A stretch of 64,000 nucleotides of DNA from Nitrospirota bacterium. GTDB lineage: Bacteria; Nitrospinota_A; UBA7883; JACRGQ01. The translations under genes were made by a program, and so were the position numbers. Shown piece by piece: positions 54,500 to 62,999 of the stretch. Each line of letters opens with the position of its first letter. The first letter of the stretch is position 1. The stretch is from the NCBI GenBank assembly GCA_024275955.1, contig JAJRYD010000031.1, forward strand, positions 2,501 to 66,500, written 5' to 3'. Under the pieces are notes generated by a model. It worked only from the letters and a program-made list of their open reading frames with translations, was not told the origin of the DNA and made no database searches.

Positions 54500-55645
54500 A
54501 TGAGTATGGAAAAAAGGCTCGGTATTCTGGAAGGGATAAAGAGGGTCGTTATAAAGATAGGGAGCGGCGTTTTAAGCTCTGGCGATGGGAGAGGCCTGTC
54601 GGTTGAAACTTTGGAGAGACTTGTAGGCGATATCTGCCACCTAGAGGCGGATCGCCGGTTTCAGGTTGTTCTTGTTGCCTCTGGGGCGGTGATGGCAGGT
54701 TCCCGCATGCTTAGCCTTAAACAGGAGCATCTCTCTATCCCTATCAAACAGGCTTGTGCGGCGGTAGGACAGGTGAAGCTGATAAACAGTTTCGATGCCG
54801 CTTTTGCAGGGAGAGGCAAGAAGGTAGGGCAGATACTTCTTACCCACGATGATATTTCCAACAGAAGGCGATACCTGAACGCTAGAAATACGATGACCTC
54901 TCTTTTTAACCTCGGCGTTTTGCCGGTTATAAATGAAAACGATTCGGCGGCGGTGCATGAGATAAAGTTTGGCGACAACGACACACTCGCCGCTATGGTT
55001 ACTTCTATAGCCGATGCCGACCTTTTGCTGATACTCTCCGACGTTGACGGCCTTTTTGACAGCGACCCGAACAAAAACAGCTCTGCGAAACTTATCGAAG
55101 ATGTCTCGGACATAGACGACGATATAAAATTGATTGCCGGAGAGAGCAGTTCTACCACAGGCGTTGGAGGAATGAAGTCTAAAATTATCGCGGCGCAGAC
55201 AGCTTGCGTCTACGGCATCCCTACATGGATTATCAGCGGGAAGGCAAAAGACTCCATAGCACGCGCGCTTAGGGAGGGGAAAGGTGGAACCTTTTTCCAT
55301 CCGCGTGAAAAGAAAGTTGCCAGACGAAAGCATTGGATAGGGCATATACTAAAACCGAGCGGCAGGCTACTGCTGGACGATGGCGCGAAAAAGGCTGTAA
55401 TAGACAGCGGAAAATCGCTACTGCCTTCCGGCATTAAACATGTTGATGGAAGGTTCGAATCGGGCGAGTCGGTTTCGCTTATAGGGGAGGATGGAAAGGA
55501 GTTTGCTAGGGGGCTTGTAAACTACCATGCTTTTGAACTGGAGAAGATAAAAGGAAAGAGGTCGGATAAAATAGAGGCTCTGCTCGGCTACAAATCGTAC
55601 GACGAGGTTATACATAGGGACGACCTTGTGCTGACAGGTTTTTAA
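54500..55645 (+). CDS. proB: Glutamate 5-kinase
   Basis: I choose ATG 54500 (MSMEKRLGILEGIKRVVIKIG); the frame is open from 54473. The 381-residue amino-acid kinase has VVIKIGSGVLSS, LVASGAVMAG, INENDSAAVHEIKFGDNDTLAA and LLLILSDVDGLF, then STTGVGGMKSKI, and a C-terminal PUA domain (about 290-370). It phosphorylates glutamate in proline synthesis. proA follows directly; no proC seen. No strong ribosome-binding site is visible; the leader is altered by MITE copy 6. Confidence 0.96.
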   Translation: MSMEKRLGILEGIKRVVIKIGSGVLSSGDGRGLSVETLERLVGDICHLEADRRFQVVLVASGAVMAGSRMLSLKQEHLSIPIKQACAAVGQVKLINSFDAAFAGRGKKVGQILLTHDDISNRRRYLNARNTMTSLFNLGVLPVINENDSAAVHEIKFGDNDTLAAMVTSIADADLLLILSDVDGLFDSDPNKNSSAKLIEDVSDIDDDIKLIAGESSSTTGVGGMKSKIIAAQTACVYGIPTWIISGKAKDSIARALREGKGGTFFHPREKKVARRKHWIGHILKPSGRLLLDDGAKKAVIDSGKSLLPSGIKHVDGRFESGESVSLIGEDGKEFARGLVNYHAFELEKIKGKRSDKIEALLGYKSYDEVIHRDDLVLTGF

Positions 55646-55665
55646 GTAACAGCTTGGAGACAGGT

Positions 55666-56907
55666 ATGGATATTGAAGAGGTAGGGAAAAAGGCTAGAAA
55701 GGCGGCGCGCCTGTTGGCGCTTCTTGATTCCAAAGCGAAAAATAGGGCGCTGGAGCTTATGGCCGGCTCGCTTGTAAAAAATGCTGAAACTATAATATCG
55801 GAAAACGGCAAAGATATAGCCCTAGCCGAAAAGAATAACCTTACCCCCGCGATGATAGACAGGCTTATCCTGAACACGAAGAGAATAGAAGATATCGCCG
55901 AAGGTATACGGCAGATAATATCTCTTGCAGATCCTGTAGGCAAGGTTTATGACAAGAAGGTTAGGCCCAATGGGCTAAAGGTTGCGAGGGTTAGAATACC
56001 TATAGGTGTTTTTGGGATAATTTACGAGTCTCGTCCGAATGTTACCGCCGATGCCGCCGCGCTTTGTCTAAAGTCCGGCAACGCAGTTATTTTACGGGGC
56101 GGGAAGGAAGCGTTTCACTCTAACATGGCGATAGCCTCTGCTCTTTCCTCTTCGCTAAAGGAGGCTCGTCTGCCGGAAGATGCTATACAGTTTATAGATA
56201 CGACCGACCGTAGCGCCGTGCTTGGCATGTTGAAGATGAACAGGTATATAGATATCATAATTCCGCGCGGCGGATCTGAGCTTATACGCTTTGTTTCGGA
56301 AAACTCTACCATTCCTGTAGTGAAGCATGATGCTGGCATCTGCTCTGTTTATATAGACGAAGGGGCCGATTTTGAAAAGGCTAAAAATATAGCGGTAAAT
56401 TCTAAGGTACAAAGGCCCGGTGTCTGCAACTCAGCCGAAACTTTGCTGGTGCATTCTGCTTGGGCATCTAATCTGCCGAAACTTATGGAAGCTTTTGAGG
56501 CCGAAGGGGTAGAAATCCGAGGATGCGAAAGAACGGTAGAAGCATACCGATCCGCAACGCGCGCGACAGATGAAGATTGGGATTCCGAATACCTTGCGCT
56601 TGTGATGGCGGTTAAGATGGTCGATTCGATGGAAGAGGCTATAGACCATATCGAAAACCACGGCTCGCATCATACCGATGTGATTGTCACCGAATCTGAT
56701 GAAAGGGCCGAGCAGTTTGTAAAGGCTGTAGATTCATCGGCGGTAATCGTGAACGCCTCTACAAGGTTTAACGATGGGGGGCAGTTCGGTCTTGGTGCCG
56801 AGATGGGGATAAGCACCCAGAAACTGCATTGCAGAGGCCCTATGGGGCTTGAAGAGCTTACCACCTACAAGTTCGTCGCTACCGGCAACGGGCAGGTTAG
56901 GGGCTAG
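55666..56907 (+). CDS. proA: Gamma-glutamyl phosphate reductase
   Basis: I choose ATG 55666, with ggag 6-8 nt upstream, over an in-frame TTG at 55654. The 413-residue enzyme has KVARVRIPIGVFGIIYESRPN, VILRGGKEAF, IIPRGGSELIRF and the catalytic Cys in QRPGVCNSAETLLVH. It reduces gamma-glutamyl phosphate to the semialdehyde. proB-proA is a normal pair; nadD follows with two bases between. Confidence 0.96.
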   Translation: MDIEEVGKKARKAARLLALLDSKAKNRALELMAGSLVKNAETIISENGKDIALAEKNNLTPAMIDRLILNTKRIEDIAEGIRQIISLADPVGKVYDKKVRPNGLKVARVRIPIGVFGIIYESRPNVTADAAALCLKSGNAVILRGGKEAFHSNMAIASALSSSLKEARLPEDAIQFIDTTDRSAVLGMLKMNRYIDIIIPRGGSELIRFVSENSTIPVVKHDAGICSVYIDEGADFEKAKNIAVNSKVQRPGVCNSAETLLVHSAWASNLPKLMEAFEAEGVEIRGCERTVEAYRSATRATDEDWDSEYLALVMAVKMVDSMEEAIDHIENHGSHHTDVIVTESDERAEQFVKAVDSSAVIVNASTRFNDGGQFGLGAEMGISTQKLHCRGPMGLEELTTYKFVATGNGQVRG

Positions 56908-56909
56908 AT

Positions 56910-57563
56910 TTGAAAACAGGCATCTTTGGGGGGATGTTTGATCCTGTCCATCTGGGGCATATCAACTGCGCGGAATATTCGGCATCTCTTTTTAATCTCG
57001 ACAAGGTGATATTTATGCCGACAGCCAATCCGCCTCACAAGTATAGCTCTTCCGCCAGCGGTGAGCAGAGATACGAAATGTTAAAGATAGCGACTGCCGG
57101 CAACAGGTTGTTCGAGGTATCAAAAATGGAGCTGGAGAGGGGGGGAACGAGCTATACTATCGACACAGTAGAGGCGGTTTTGAAAGATAATTCGGGTGAG
57201 CTTTTTTTTATTCTTGGGATAGATGCCTTTGGTGATATCTGTTCGTGGAAAAAGTCTGATAAGCTTTTGAAGCTGTCCAATTTTATCGTTATGGCAAGGC
57301 CCGGATGGGAAGAAGGAGAGATAATGGCAAAACTTGAGAGTGGTTTTAATGTTGATGTACCGCGGTTCACAAAAACTACAAAGAGCAGATGGCCCGCCTT
57401 TCAGTACGAAGGTTCAGGTTTTTCAATATTTTTTTGCTCGCCTTTTTGGCTTGACATTTCTTCGTCGATGGTCAGGAAGTTTTTAAAGAGAGGCGACAGC
57501 GTGAAAAAAATTGTTCCAGAAGCGGTAGAACAATATATTATAGACGCAGGAGTGTATAGTTAA
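56910..57563 (+). CDS. nadD: Nicotinate-nucleotide adenylyltransferase
   Basis: A 217-residue nucleotidyltransferase starting at TTG. GIFGGMFDPVHLGHINCA carries the HxGH motif, ANPPHK lies before the substrate site, ELERGGTSYTIDT and FFILGIDAF follow, and SSSMVRKFLKRGDSV carries the ISSTxxR-type motif. It makes deamido-NAD. The stop overlaps the rsfS ATG (TAATG). Confidence 0.95.
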   Translation: MKTGIFGGMFDPVHLGHINCAEYSASLFNLDKVIFMPTANPPHKYSSSASGEQRYEMLKIATAGNRLFEVSKMELERGGTSYTIDTVEAVLKDNSGELFFILGIDAFGDICSWKKSDKLLKLSNFIVMARPGWEEGEIMAKLESGFNVDVPRFTKTTKSRWPAFQYEGSGFSIFFCSPFWLDISSSMVRKFLKRGDSVKKIVPEAVEQYIIDAGVYS

Positions 57564-57970
57564 TGCAGGCGGTTACTGCGACGGGAGAGCCTGACAGTAA
57601 GCGAGTCGCTTGCTTGAGCCTTTGCCGTAACGCGCTTTTAGAGAAAAAGGCCGAGAAAGTCGTAGTTCTCGACCTTCGAGGGGTTTCCTCTATGGCAGAT
57701 TTTTTTATAATCTGTCATGGGTCGTCCTCGCGGCAGGTGACGGCGATTTCTGATAGCTTGGAAAAGGCTGTCCGAAATAGCGGTATGAAAAATTATCATA
57801 CCGAGGGTCAAAGAGGCGGCAGATGGGTGCTTGTTGATTTAGGTGATATAGTAGTGCATGTGTTCAGCGAGGATGCTCGGGAGTTTTACGCGCTCGAAAA
57901 GCTGTGGGTTGACGCGCGGGAACTTAAGAGCAGTGAAATGAACGGAATTGGAGTGAATGATGAACAGTAA
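57563..57970 (+). CDS. rsfS: Ribosome silencing factor RsfS
   Basis: A 135-residue protein with KAEKVVVLDLRGVSSMADFFII, the HTEGQRGGRWVLVDLGDIVVHVF signature and FYALEKLW. It binds uL14 and blocks subunit joining under nutrient stress. It sits in nadD-rsfS order, as in many bacteria. Confidence 0.95.
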   Translation: MQAVTATGEPDSKRVACLSLCRNALLEKKAEKVVVLDLRGVSSMADFFIICHGSSSRQVTAISDSLEKAVRNSGMKNYHTEGQRGGRWVLVDLGDIVVHVFSEDAREFYALEKLWVDARELKSSEMNGIGVNDEQ

Positions 57971-58331
57971 AGAACTGAGCTTTTTAAAGTCTAAGCTTCT
58001 TACCGCGCGAAGGGAGCTTCTTGAAGGTGTTGCAAAGGTGCAGGAACATTCTAACGAAGAGTTTAAGGGCGATCTGCCGGATCTTACCGACGAGGCTTCC
58101 CGCACTTATAACCGGCAGGTAATGCTTTCGATAGGCGAAGTTGACAGACAACAGATTAAGCTGGTCGAGGAGGCACTAGAGCGTATCGAGAGCGGATCGG
58201 ACGGAGGCTACGGTGTCTGCATAGACTGCGAGGAAGATATCCCATACAAAAGGCTTGAAGCGGCTCCTTATGTAAAGCGCTGTGTGGAGTGTAAAGAGGC
58301 CTGGGAGGAGAGTCTGAAGGCGGAGCAGTGA
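57957..58331 (+). CDS. TraR/DksA-family zinc-finger protein
   Basis: A 124-residue protein with a coiled-coil N-terminal hairpin and a C-terminal zinc finger made of two Cys pairs, GVCIDCEEDIPYKRLEA and KRCVECKEAWEE. Two ATG codons overlap (57957 and 57960); the ribosome-binding site suits either. It probably binds RNA polymerase through its secondary channel and tunes transcription. It overlaps the rsfS end by 14 nt. Confidence 0.88.
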   Translation: MMNSKELSFLKSKLLTARRELLEGVAKVQEHSNEEFKGDLPDLTDEASRTYNRQVMLSIGEVDRQQIKLVEEALERIESGSDGGYGVCIDCEEDIPYKRLEAAPYVKRCVECKEAWEESLKAEQ

Positions 58332-58344
58332 CTCTAAGGAGTAG

Positions 58345-59655
58345 ATGATTTTCCGTTTACTTGTTCCTCTAATTCTTGCTTTTTCTTTTATCCTTTATCT
58401 GGGGTACCTTAATCCATCGCAGGTTACATTTATCTACGCGCCGGGCCGTTCGATGGAGATGCCTTATGTAGTGCTACTACTCTTGTCGGCTTTTGCCGGA
58501 GTTTTCTGCCTTGGCCTGTTTCTCACTGTAAGCACGCTTGGTGAATTTTTGCGCGACATCGGCAGACGGCTGAACAGGAGGAAGCAGGAGAAGGTCGAAA
58601 AACTGCTTTTCGATACGAGGATGAAAGTAGAGAGCGGCGAGATGGAAAAGGCTCTTAAAATAGTGGAAAAAGTTTTTTCAAAAGACTCTAAAAACCTCGA
58701 AGCGCTACTGCTTAAAGGAAAGATTCTAAGAGATATAGGAAAAACAAAAGAAGCTGTAGCTGTCCATTCTCTTGCCCTTGCCCTGTACCCCACAGAAACA
58801 GACCTGATACTTCAGCTTAAAGAGGATTATATCTCTGTCGGTCATCTGGATGCCGCGTACAAAATGCTTGAGATGGCAAGAGGAAGAAAGCCAGATGATG
58901 CCGGCATAATAATTCAGATGAGAGAGATTGCCGAAAAAAAATCGGATTTAAAGCATGCCGTCGTTCTACAAAGAGAGGCTCTCAAACGCTTAAAGGGGAC
59001 AGAGCGGATTGGAGACGAAAAACGGAAACTGGCAGAGCTTTACTGTGTTCACGCCCGCTTTCTTCTTGGCAAGGGCGATGTGAAAGGCTCTAAGGCCGAG
59101 CTTCATCTTGCGATGAAATCTTCTCACGGCTTTATTCCCGCTTCTGTTATGCTCGCGCGTCTGGCTGTGGAGGAATCGAAAATTAAAGATGCGGAGAAAG
59201 TATTAAAAAAAGAGTTCAAGCAGAGTTATTCAATCGCTTTGCTTAGAATACTAGAGGCTATCTATCGGTCAAACGGGCAGGAAGAAAAGATAGAAGATCT
59301 TTACGATTGGGGCAGATCGGTTATGGCCAACAGCCCCGATGCCAAGTACCTTCTTCTTTTTATCGCTATGGCGCAGATAGAAAAAAGAGATTTCACGCAG
59401 GCAAACGGCACGCTTAGCCGTGCCGGCCGGTTTTTTTCCGAGACTGTTCTATTTCACCTAGCGCTGGGGGTTGTAGAGGCTGGGATGTCGGAAAACGGTT
59501 CGCAGGCTCCAGAGCAGTTTGTGAAAGCTCTTGAAATTGAGTGGGAACGGTTTCTTGAATTCAGGTGTGACAACTGCGGATACGAATCTGCCGATTATTT
59601 TATCGTTTGCGATTCATGCGGTAAGTGGAGTAGCGGCGTGGCAAAGTTTCGGTAA
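58345..59655 (+). CDS. LapA-LapB fusion: membrane TPR protein with zinc ribbon
   Basis: A 436-residue protein. Residues about 1-70 match LapA/DUF1049: a first TM helix (LLVPLILAFSFILYLGYL), NPSQVTFIYAPG, a second TM helix, then a TPR array (about 75-400). The end is a rubredoxin-like zinc ribbon with CDNC...CDSC (residues about 411-430), as in LapB. LapB regulates LpxC degradation by FtsH and so LPS synthesis, usually with a separate LapA. Here the two parts form one chain, in the same operon as proB/A. Confidence 0.8.
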   Translation: MIFRLLVPLILAFSFILYLGYLNPSQVTFIYAPGRSMEMPYVVLLLLSAFAGVFCLGLFLTVSTLGEFLRDIGRRLNRRKQEKVEKLLFDTRMKVESGEMEKALKIVEKVFSKDSKNLEALLLKGKILRDIGKTKEAVAVHSLALALYPTETDLILQLKEDYISVGHLDAAYKMLEMARGRKPDDAGIIIQMREIAEKKSDLKHAVVLQREALKRLKGTERIGDEKRKLAELYCVHARFLLGKGDVKGSKAELHLAMKSSHGFIPASVMLARLAVEESKIKDAEKVLKKEFKQSYSIALLRILEAIYRSNGQEEKIEDLYDWGRSVMANSPDAKYLLLFIAMAQIEKRDFTQANGTLSRAGRFFSETVLFHLALGVVEAGMSENGSQAPEQFVKALEIEWERFLEFRCDNCGYESADYFIVCDSCGKWSSGVAKFR

Positions 59656-59877
59656 AGAAGAGGATGCTATAAAACTCCATATCCTTCACGATAGCGGAGG
59701 GACAATCTCCCGCTTAGGGTGGTTCTTGTTGGCAACCGTTCCGTCCCCACCGGCGCGGGAGGCGCTTCCCGCGGGCGGTAAACAAAATTAAAAAAAATCC
59801 AAAGCTGTATGCCATTCACGGGCGGTAGTTGCAAGCTCTGCAAAGGCCGCCTAAAGAAAAGGGTTTTTATGTTTGAT

Positions 59878-60006
59878 GGGGCTGTTGCCCAGTGAGATGA
59901 ATTTGATTTCTCTACAAGTCGCCAACCACTAAAGGCTCTATTTTTCAAAAAGTTAGGAATGAACTTCCCCTTAAAATGCTCAAAAAACTCTTTTAGAAAC
60001 AGCCCA
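59878..60006 (+). repeat. MITE-like element, copy 7 (intact)
   Basis: A 129-bp element from ggggctgttgcc to aaacagccca with the perfect 5-bp duplication TTGAT (59873-59877 and 60007-60011). It fills the intergenic space between the LapA-LapB fusion and the sulfite reductase, whose stop is 2 bp beyond the duplication. The remaining 59656-59872 stretch shows no gene. Confidence 0.9.
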
Positions 60007-60012
60007 TTGATG

Positions 60013-60660
60013 CTAACGGGCTTTTAAAAACTTTAGCAAGTGGTCGATGCCGTTTTTCTCCAACAGCCGTCCTAGCCGCACAGACTGCCTGCCGTCTTTT
60101 TTAAAATAGGCGATAACTTTTTCTACTATCTCTATCGTCTCCTCTTCTGTTTTGAATGTGCCTATGCTTTTGGCTATCATAGGTCTCAGGCCGGCGGCGC
60201 CCCCGACCATAATTTCGTATCCGTCAGTACATGCCATTATGCCGATATCTTTTGTAGCCGGTTCACTGCACGAGCGGTGGCACCCGGCTACACCTATTAC
60301 CAGCTTCGAGGGAACCGGAGCTTTGCGGAATTTTTCGTCGAGTTTAGCCGCTAGGCTTATTACCGGCTGTTTGAAGTTTTGGCAAAAAGTTTCGGCAGAG
60401 CAGAGCTTTACAGGGCGTATATGCTTTGCCTTAAAGTCGTTTGCATCCCACCTTAGCTTTTCGGCTTTTTCGCCGCTTAAAGGGCCGGTTTCATCCCATA
60501 CAAAAACCATCTCCCCGCCCAGCTTTACCGTTTTGGCGCCTTCGTTTTTAAGCGTTTCCACAAGCTCTAAAAGCTCTCCTATAGAGAATACCCCTTGCGG
60601 AATGTAGGGGGAGTAGGTAGTTTTTCTGCCTGTTTTTTTATCTTTTTTATTTTCGTCCAT
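60013..60660 (-). CDS. Small assimilatory-type siroheme sulfite reductase
   Basis: I choose ATG 60660 (MDENKKDKKTG), with an aaggc site upstream; the frame is open earlier. The 215-residue protein is only the size of the low-molecular-weight sulfite reductase known from Desulfovibrio. The siroheme-[4Fe-4S] ligands are visible: Cys87 and Cys93 (KLCSAETFCQNF) and Cys127/Cys131 (VAGCHRSCSEP). GIMACTDGYEIMVGGAAG matches the siroheme pocket. It reduces sulfite to sulfide. No partner reductase subunit or siroheme synthesis gene is nearby. Confidence 0.85.
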   Translation of the reverse strand: MDENKKDKKTGRKTTYSPYIPQGVFSIGELLELVETLKNEGAKTVKLGGEMVFVWDETGPLSGEKAEKLRWDANDFKAKHIRPVKLCSAETFCQNFKQPVISLAAKLDEKFRKAPVPSKLVIGVAGCHRSCSEPATKDIGIMACTDGYEIMVGGAAGLRPMIAKSIGTFKTEEETIEIVEKVIAYFKKDGRQSVRLGRLLEKNGIDHLLKFLKAR

Positions 60661-60897
60661 TTTTTTGCCTTGAGATAATCTATACGGAAAACAGCACAAA
60701 AGGAATGATTTATGTCATTTGGGTGGTTTTGGTTGATGTAAGAGCCTCGCTTTAACCCACAATTTTTTTGCCGTCTGATTGATTTCATTTAAAGAAATAT
60801 TGGTTCAAACCGTATCAGTGCGGCTTAAGCTCATCATAGATTTTTCGACAAAAACAGTTTGAGGAGCGACTGATAAGGTGCATCCCTTTTTATCGGC

Positions 60898-60936
60898 AAG
60901 GAACTTTAGTTCCTTAATCATAGGCTCTGGGAGCCT
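60898..60936 (-). terminator. Two hairpins downstream of hisS
   Basis: On the minus strand after the hisS stop, a perfect 6-bp stem (60922-60936, aggctc..gagcct) and then a perfect 8-bp stem (60898-60915, aaggaact..agttcctt) follow. Neither has a long T run on that strand, so Rho-independent termination is doubtful; transcript 3' end stabilisation is also possible. Confidence 0.35.
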
Positions 60937-60942
60937 GAGCGG

Positions 60943-62223
60943 TCACCCCTTACCAGACCATCGTTTAATACGCAGAGCCTTTACCGCGTCATTAATTTTA
61001 CTTAACGGACACTCTTCCTGCTCTCCAGTAGATAGGTCTTTCACTGTAGCTATGTTTCTGGAAATTTCATTTTCGCCCAGTATCACGCATACCCCCGCGC
61101 CGGATTTACCGGCATTCGCTATCTGTTTTTTTATGCTGGTCTGTTTGTAGAGGCAGGCGGTTTTAATGCCAAGCTCTCTCAGCCCGCCGGCAATTTTAAA
61201 TGCTTGGGCCAAAGCATCTTTGCCCTGATGAACTATATAAACATCGGGCGATTCATCTTCGCCTTTCAGCGAATCGCCGATAGAGCTTATAAGCCTTTCT
61301 ACGCCGATAGCAAAGCCGATAGCCGGTACCGACGGCCCGCCGGAATCCTTTACAAGCGAGTCGTACCGCCCTCCGCCGGCTATAGAATTCTGCGCGCCGA
61401 GGTTTTCGCCTATCACTTCGAACACTGTGCGGTTGTAATAGTCTAGCCCTCTTACCATCTTGAGGTTTAGCTCAAACTCAAGCCCGAGGGTTTTTAAGTT
61501 TTCCCGCACGCTTGTGAAGTGTGTCCGGCAGTCGCCGCACCAATATTTGTCTATTGTAGGCGCGTCGGCTATCACCTTAGCGCACGATTCACTTTTGCAG
61601 TCTATAACCCGAAGCGGGTTTGCCTTGTACCTCTCCTTACAGTTGTCGCAAAGAGATTCCTTTTTACCGGAGAGATATTCTACCAGCCCTTTTTTGAACT
61701 CCGGCCTACAGTCGCCGCAACCGAGGCTGTTTATAAAAAGTTTTTGCTCTTTGATGCCTGCTTCTTTTAGTAAAAGCGTGAGAAGGTGTATCACCTCCGC
61801 GTCGGCTGTCGGCTCGCCTATGCCGAACAGCTCCGCGCCTATCTGGAAAAACTGGCGGAAGCGTCCTTTTTGCGGCCGTTCTCTACGGAACATAGGGCCG
61901 AAGTAGAAAAGCGGCGTTACAGCGCCTTGCGGGTGGTACATCGAATGTTCTATGTATGCCCTTACGCACGATGCCGTTCCCTCTGGCCTGAGGGTTAGCG
62001 ATTCGTTGCCTTGGTCTGCAAATGTGTACATCTCTTTTTGTACTATGTCGGTTGTCTCGCCGACACCTTTGATGAAAACTTCGCTTTTTTCGAATATAGG
62101 CAAAACTATCTCGCGGTAGCCGAAGCGTCTGAAGACGGAGCGCGCCTTTTTCTCCAGCATGCGCCACTTTGCCGTGTCGCCAGGGAGTATATCTTTTACA
62201 CCTTTAACCGCTTTTATAACCAT
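60943..62223 (-). CDS. hisS: Histidyl-tRNA synthetase
   Basis: I place the start at ATG 62223 (MVIKAVKGVKDILPGDTAKW), because the open upstream frame carries no homology. The 426-residue class II enzyme has motif 2 FYFGPMFRRERPQKGRFRQF, LRPEGTASCVRAYIE, and the HisRS signature LVRGLDYYNRTVFE then AGGGRYDSL. The C-terminus is the anticodon domain. It lies downstream of zapA, 190 bp apart. Confidence 0.97.
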   Translation of the reverse strand: MVIKAVKGVKDILPGDTAKWRMLEKKARSVFRRFGYREIVLPIFEKSEVFIKGVGETTDIVQKEMYTFADQGNESLTLRPEGTASCVRAYIEHSMYHPQGAVTPLFYFGPMFRRERPQKGRFRQFFQIGAELFGIGEPTADAEVIHLLTLLLKEAGIKEQKLFINSLGCGDCRPEFKKGLVEYLSGKKESLCDNCKERYKANPLRVIDCKSESCAKVIADAPTIDKYWCGDCRTHFTSVRENLKTLGLEFELNLKMVRGLDYYNRTVFEVIGENLGAQNSIAGGGRYDSLVKDSGGPSVPAIGFAIGVERLISSIGDSLKGEDESPDVYIVHQGKDALAQAFKIAGGLRELGIKTACLYKQTSIKKQIANAGKSGAGVCVILGENEISRNIATVKDLSTGEQEECPLSKINDAVKALRIKRWSGKG

Positions 62224-62414
62224 TGGGCAGTTATTAAAGCAGATAGCGGTGGTGAAGGAAAGCCTATTACTAGGTGCGAGTGGTTTTAGGCTTGATACGC
62301 GTTTACGGCATAGATAGTATTTGGCGTGTGGGCCGTATACGAGCATGCAGGGTATGCAGAGCCAAAGAAAATTAGTTTACTGCGAGCGATTGCCAGCTTG
62401 CGCCTTGCGGGTGG

Positions 62415-62729
62415 TTACTTTTCGGCAAGAGAGATCTTTTCCAGCTCTTTTTCGGTTTTTTCTATCGACTTGATGATTTTAGCGATTTCAGACTCGATTT
62501 TTATATTTGGAATATCTTTCGCCTCTTGCGCCTCGAAGTAGCTGTGCGTGATTTGCAGAAGGCTTAATATCATTATGTTAAGGTGATCGCTGGAGCCTGT
62601 GCCTTCCTCGATGGTTGTCATTACCTCGTCAACGTATCGTGCCAGCTTGCGGGCGTAATCGGCATCTTTAAAGCTTTTAAGGCGGTACTCCCTGCCTCGA
62701 ATGGTAACGGAGACTTCTTGCGAATTCAT
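62415..62729 (-). CDS. zapA: Cell division protein ZapA
   Basis: A 104-residue protein with EVSVTIRGREYRLKSFKDADYARKLARYVDEVM, matching ZapA, followed by a long C-terminal coiled coil. ZapA bundles FtsZ protofilaments. It overlaps or abuts the ZapB-like coiled-coil gene directly upstream, matching the pheT-zapB-zapA order seen in other bacteria. ATG start is clear. Confidence 0.93.
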   Translation of the reverse strand: MNSQEVSVTIRGREYRLKSFKDADYARKLARYVDEVMTTIEEGTGSSDHLNIMILSLLQITHSYFEAQEAKDIPNIKIESEIAKIIKSIEKTEKELEKISLAEK

Positions 62730-62730
62730 T

Positions 62731-62997
62731 TCATTCCTCGTAAAACTTTTCTAGCTTGGAGGTCATTTTTTCCACTTTGGCTTTAATAACTTTGCGTTCA
62801 CTTTTATATTTTTCTATCTGCCTGCTTAGGTCAAGTATTCCGCCAGAGGTTTCGCTTTTGCCGGAAAGCTTTTTAACCTTGTTTTCAGCCGCGAGCAGAA
62901 GCCTTTTTAGACGAGCGGTCTCGTTTTTAGAGGAGATAAGCTCCCCGCACAGGCTATCGACTTTCTTTTTTAGTTCGTCGATAGCTCTACCTGCCAC
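62731..62997 (-). CDS. ZapB-like coiled-coil protein
   Basis: An 88-residue protein that is coiled coil for nearly its whole length (AIDELKKKVDSLCGELISSKNETARLKRLLLAAENKVKKL and LSRQIEKYKSERKVIK). There are no other motifs. Position between pheT and zapA, and size, fit ZapB-type cell division proteins that work with ZapA, but coiled-coil similarity alone is not decisive. Confidence 0.6.
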   Translation of the reverse strand: MAGRAIDELKKKVDSLCGELISSKNETARLKRLLLAAENKVKKLSGKSETSGGILDLSRQIEKYKSERKVIKAKVEKMTSKLEKFYEE

Positions 62998-62999
62998 TT

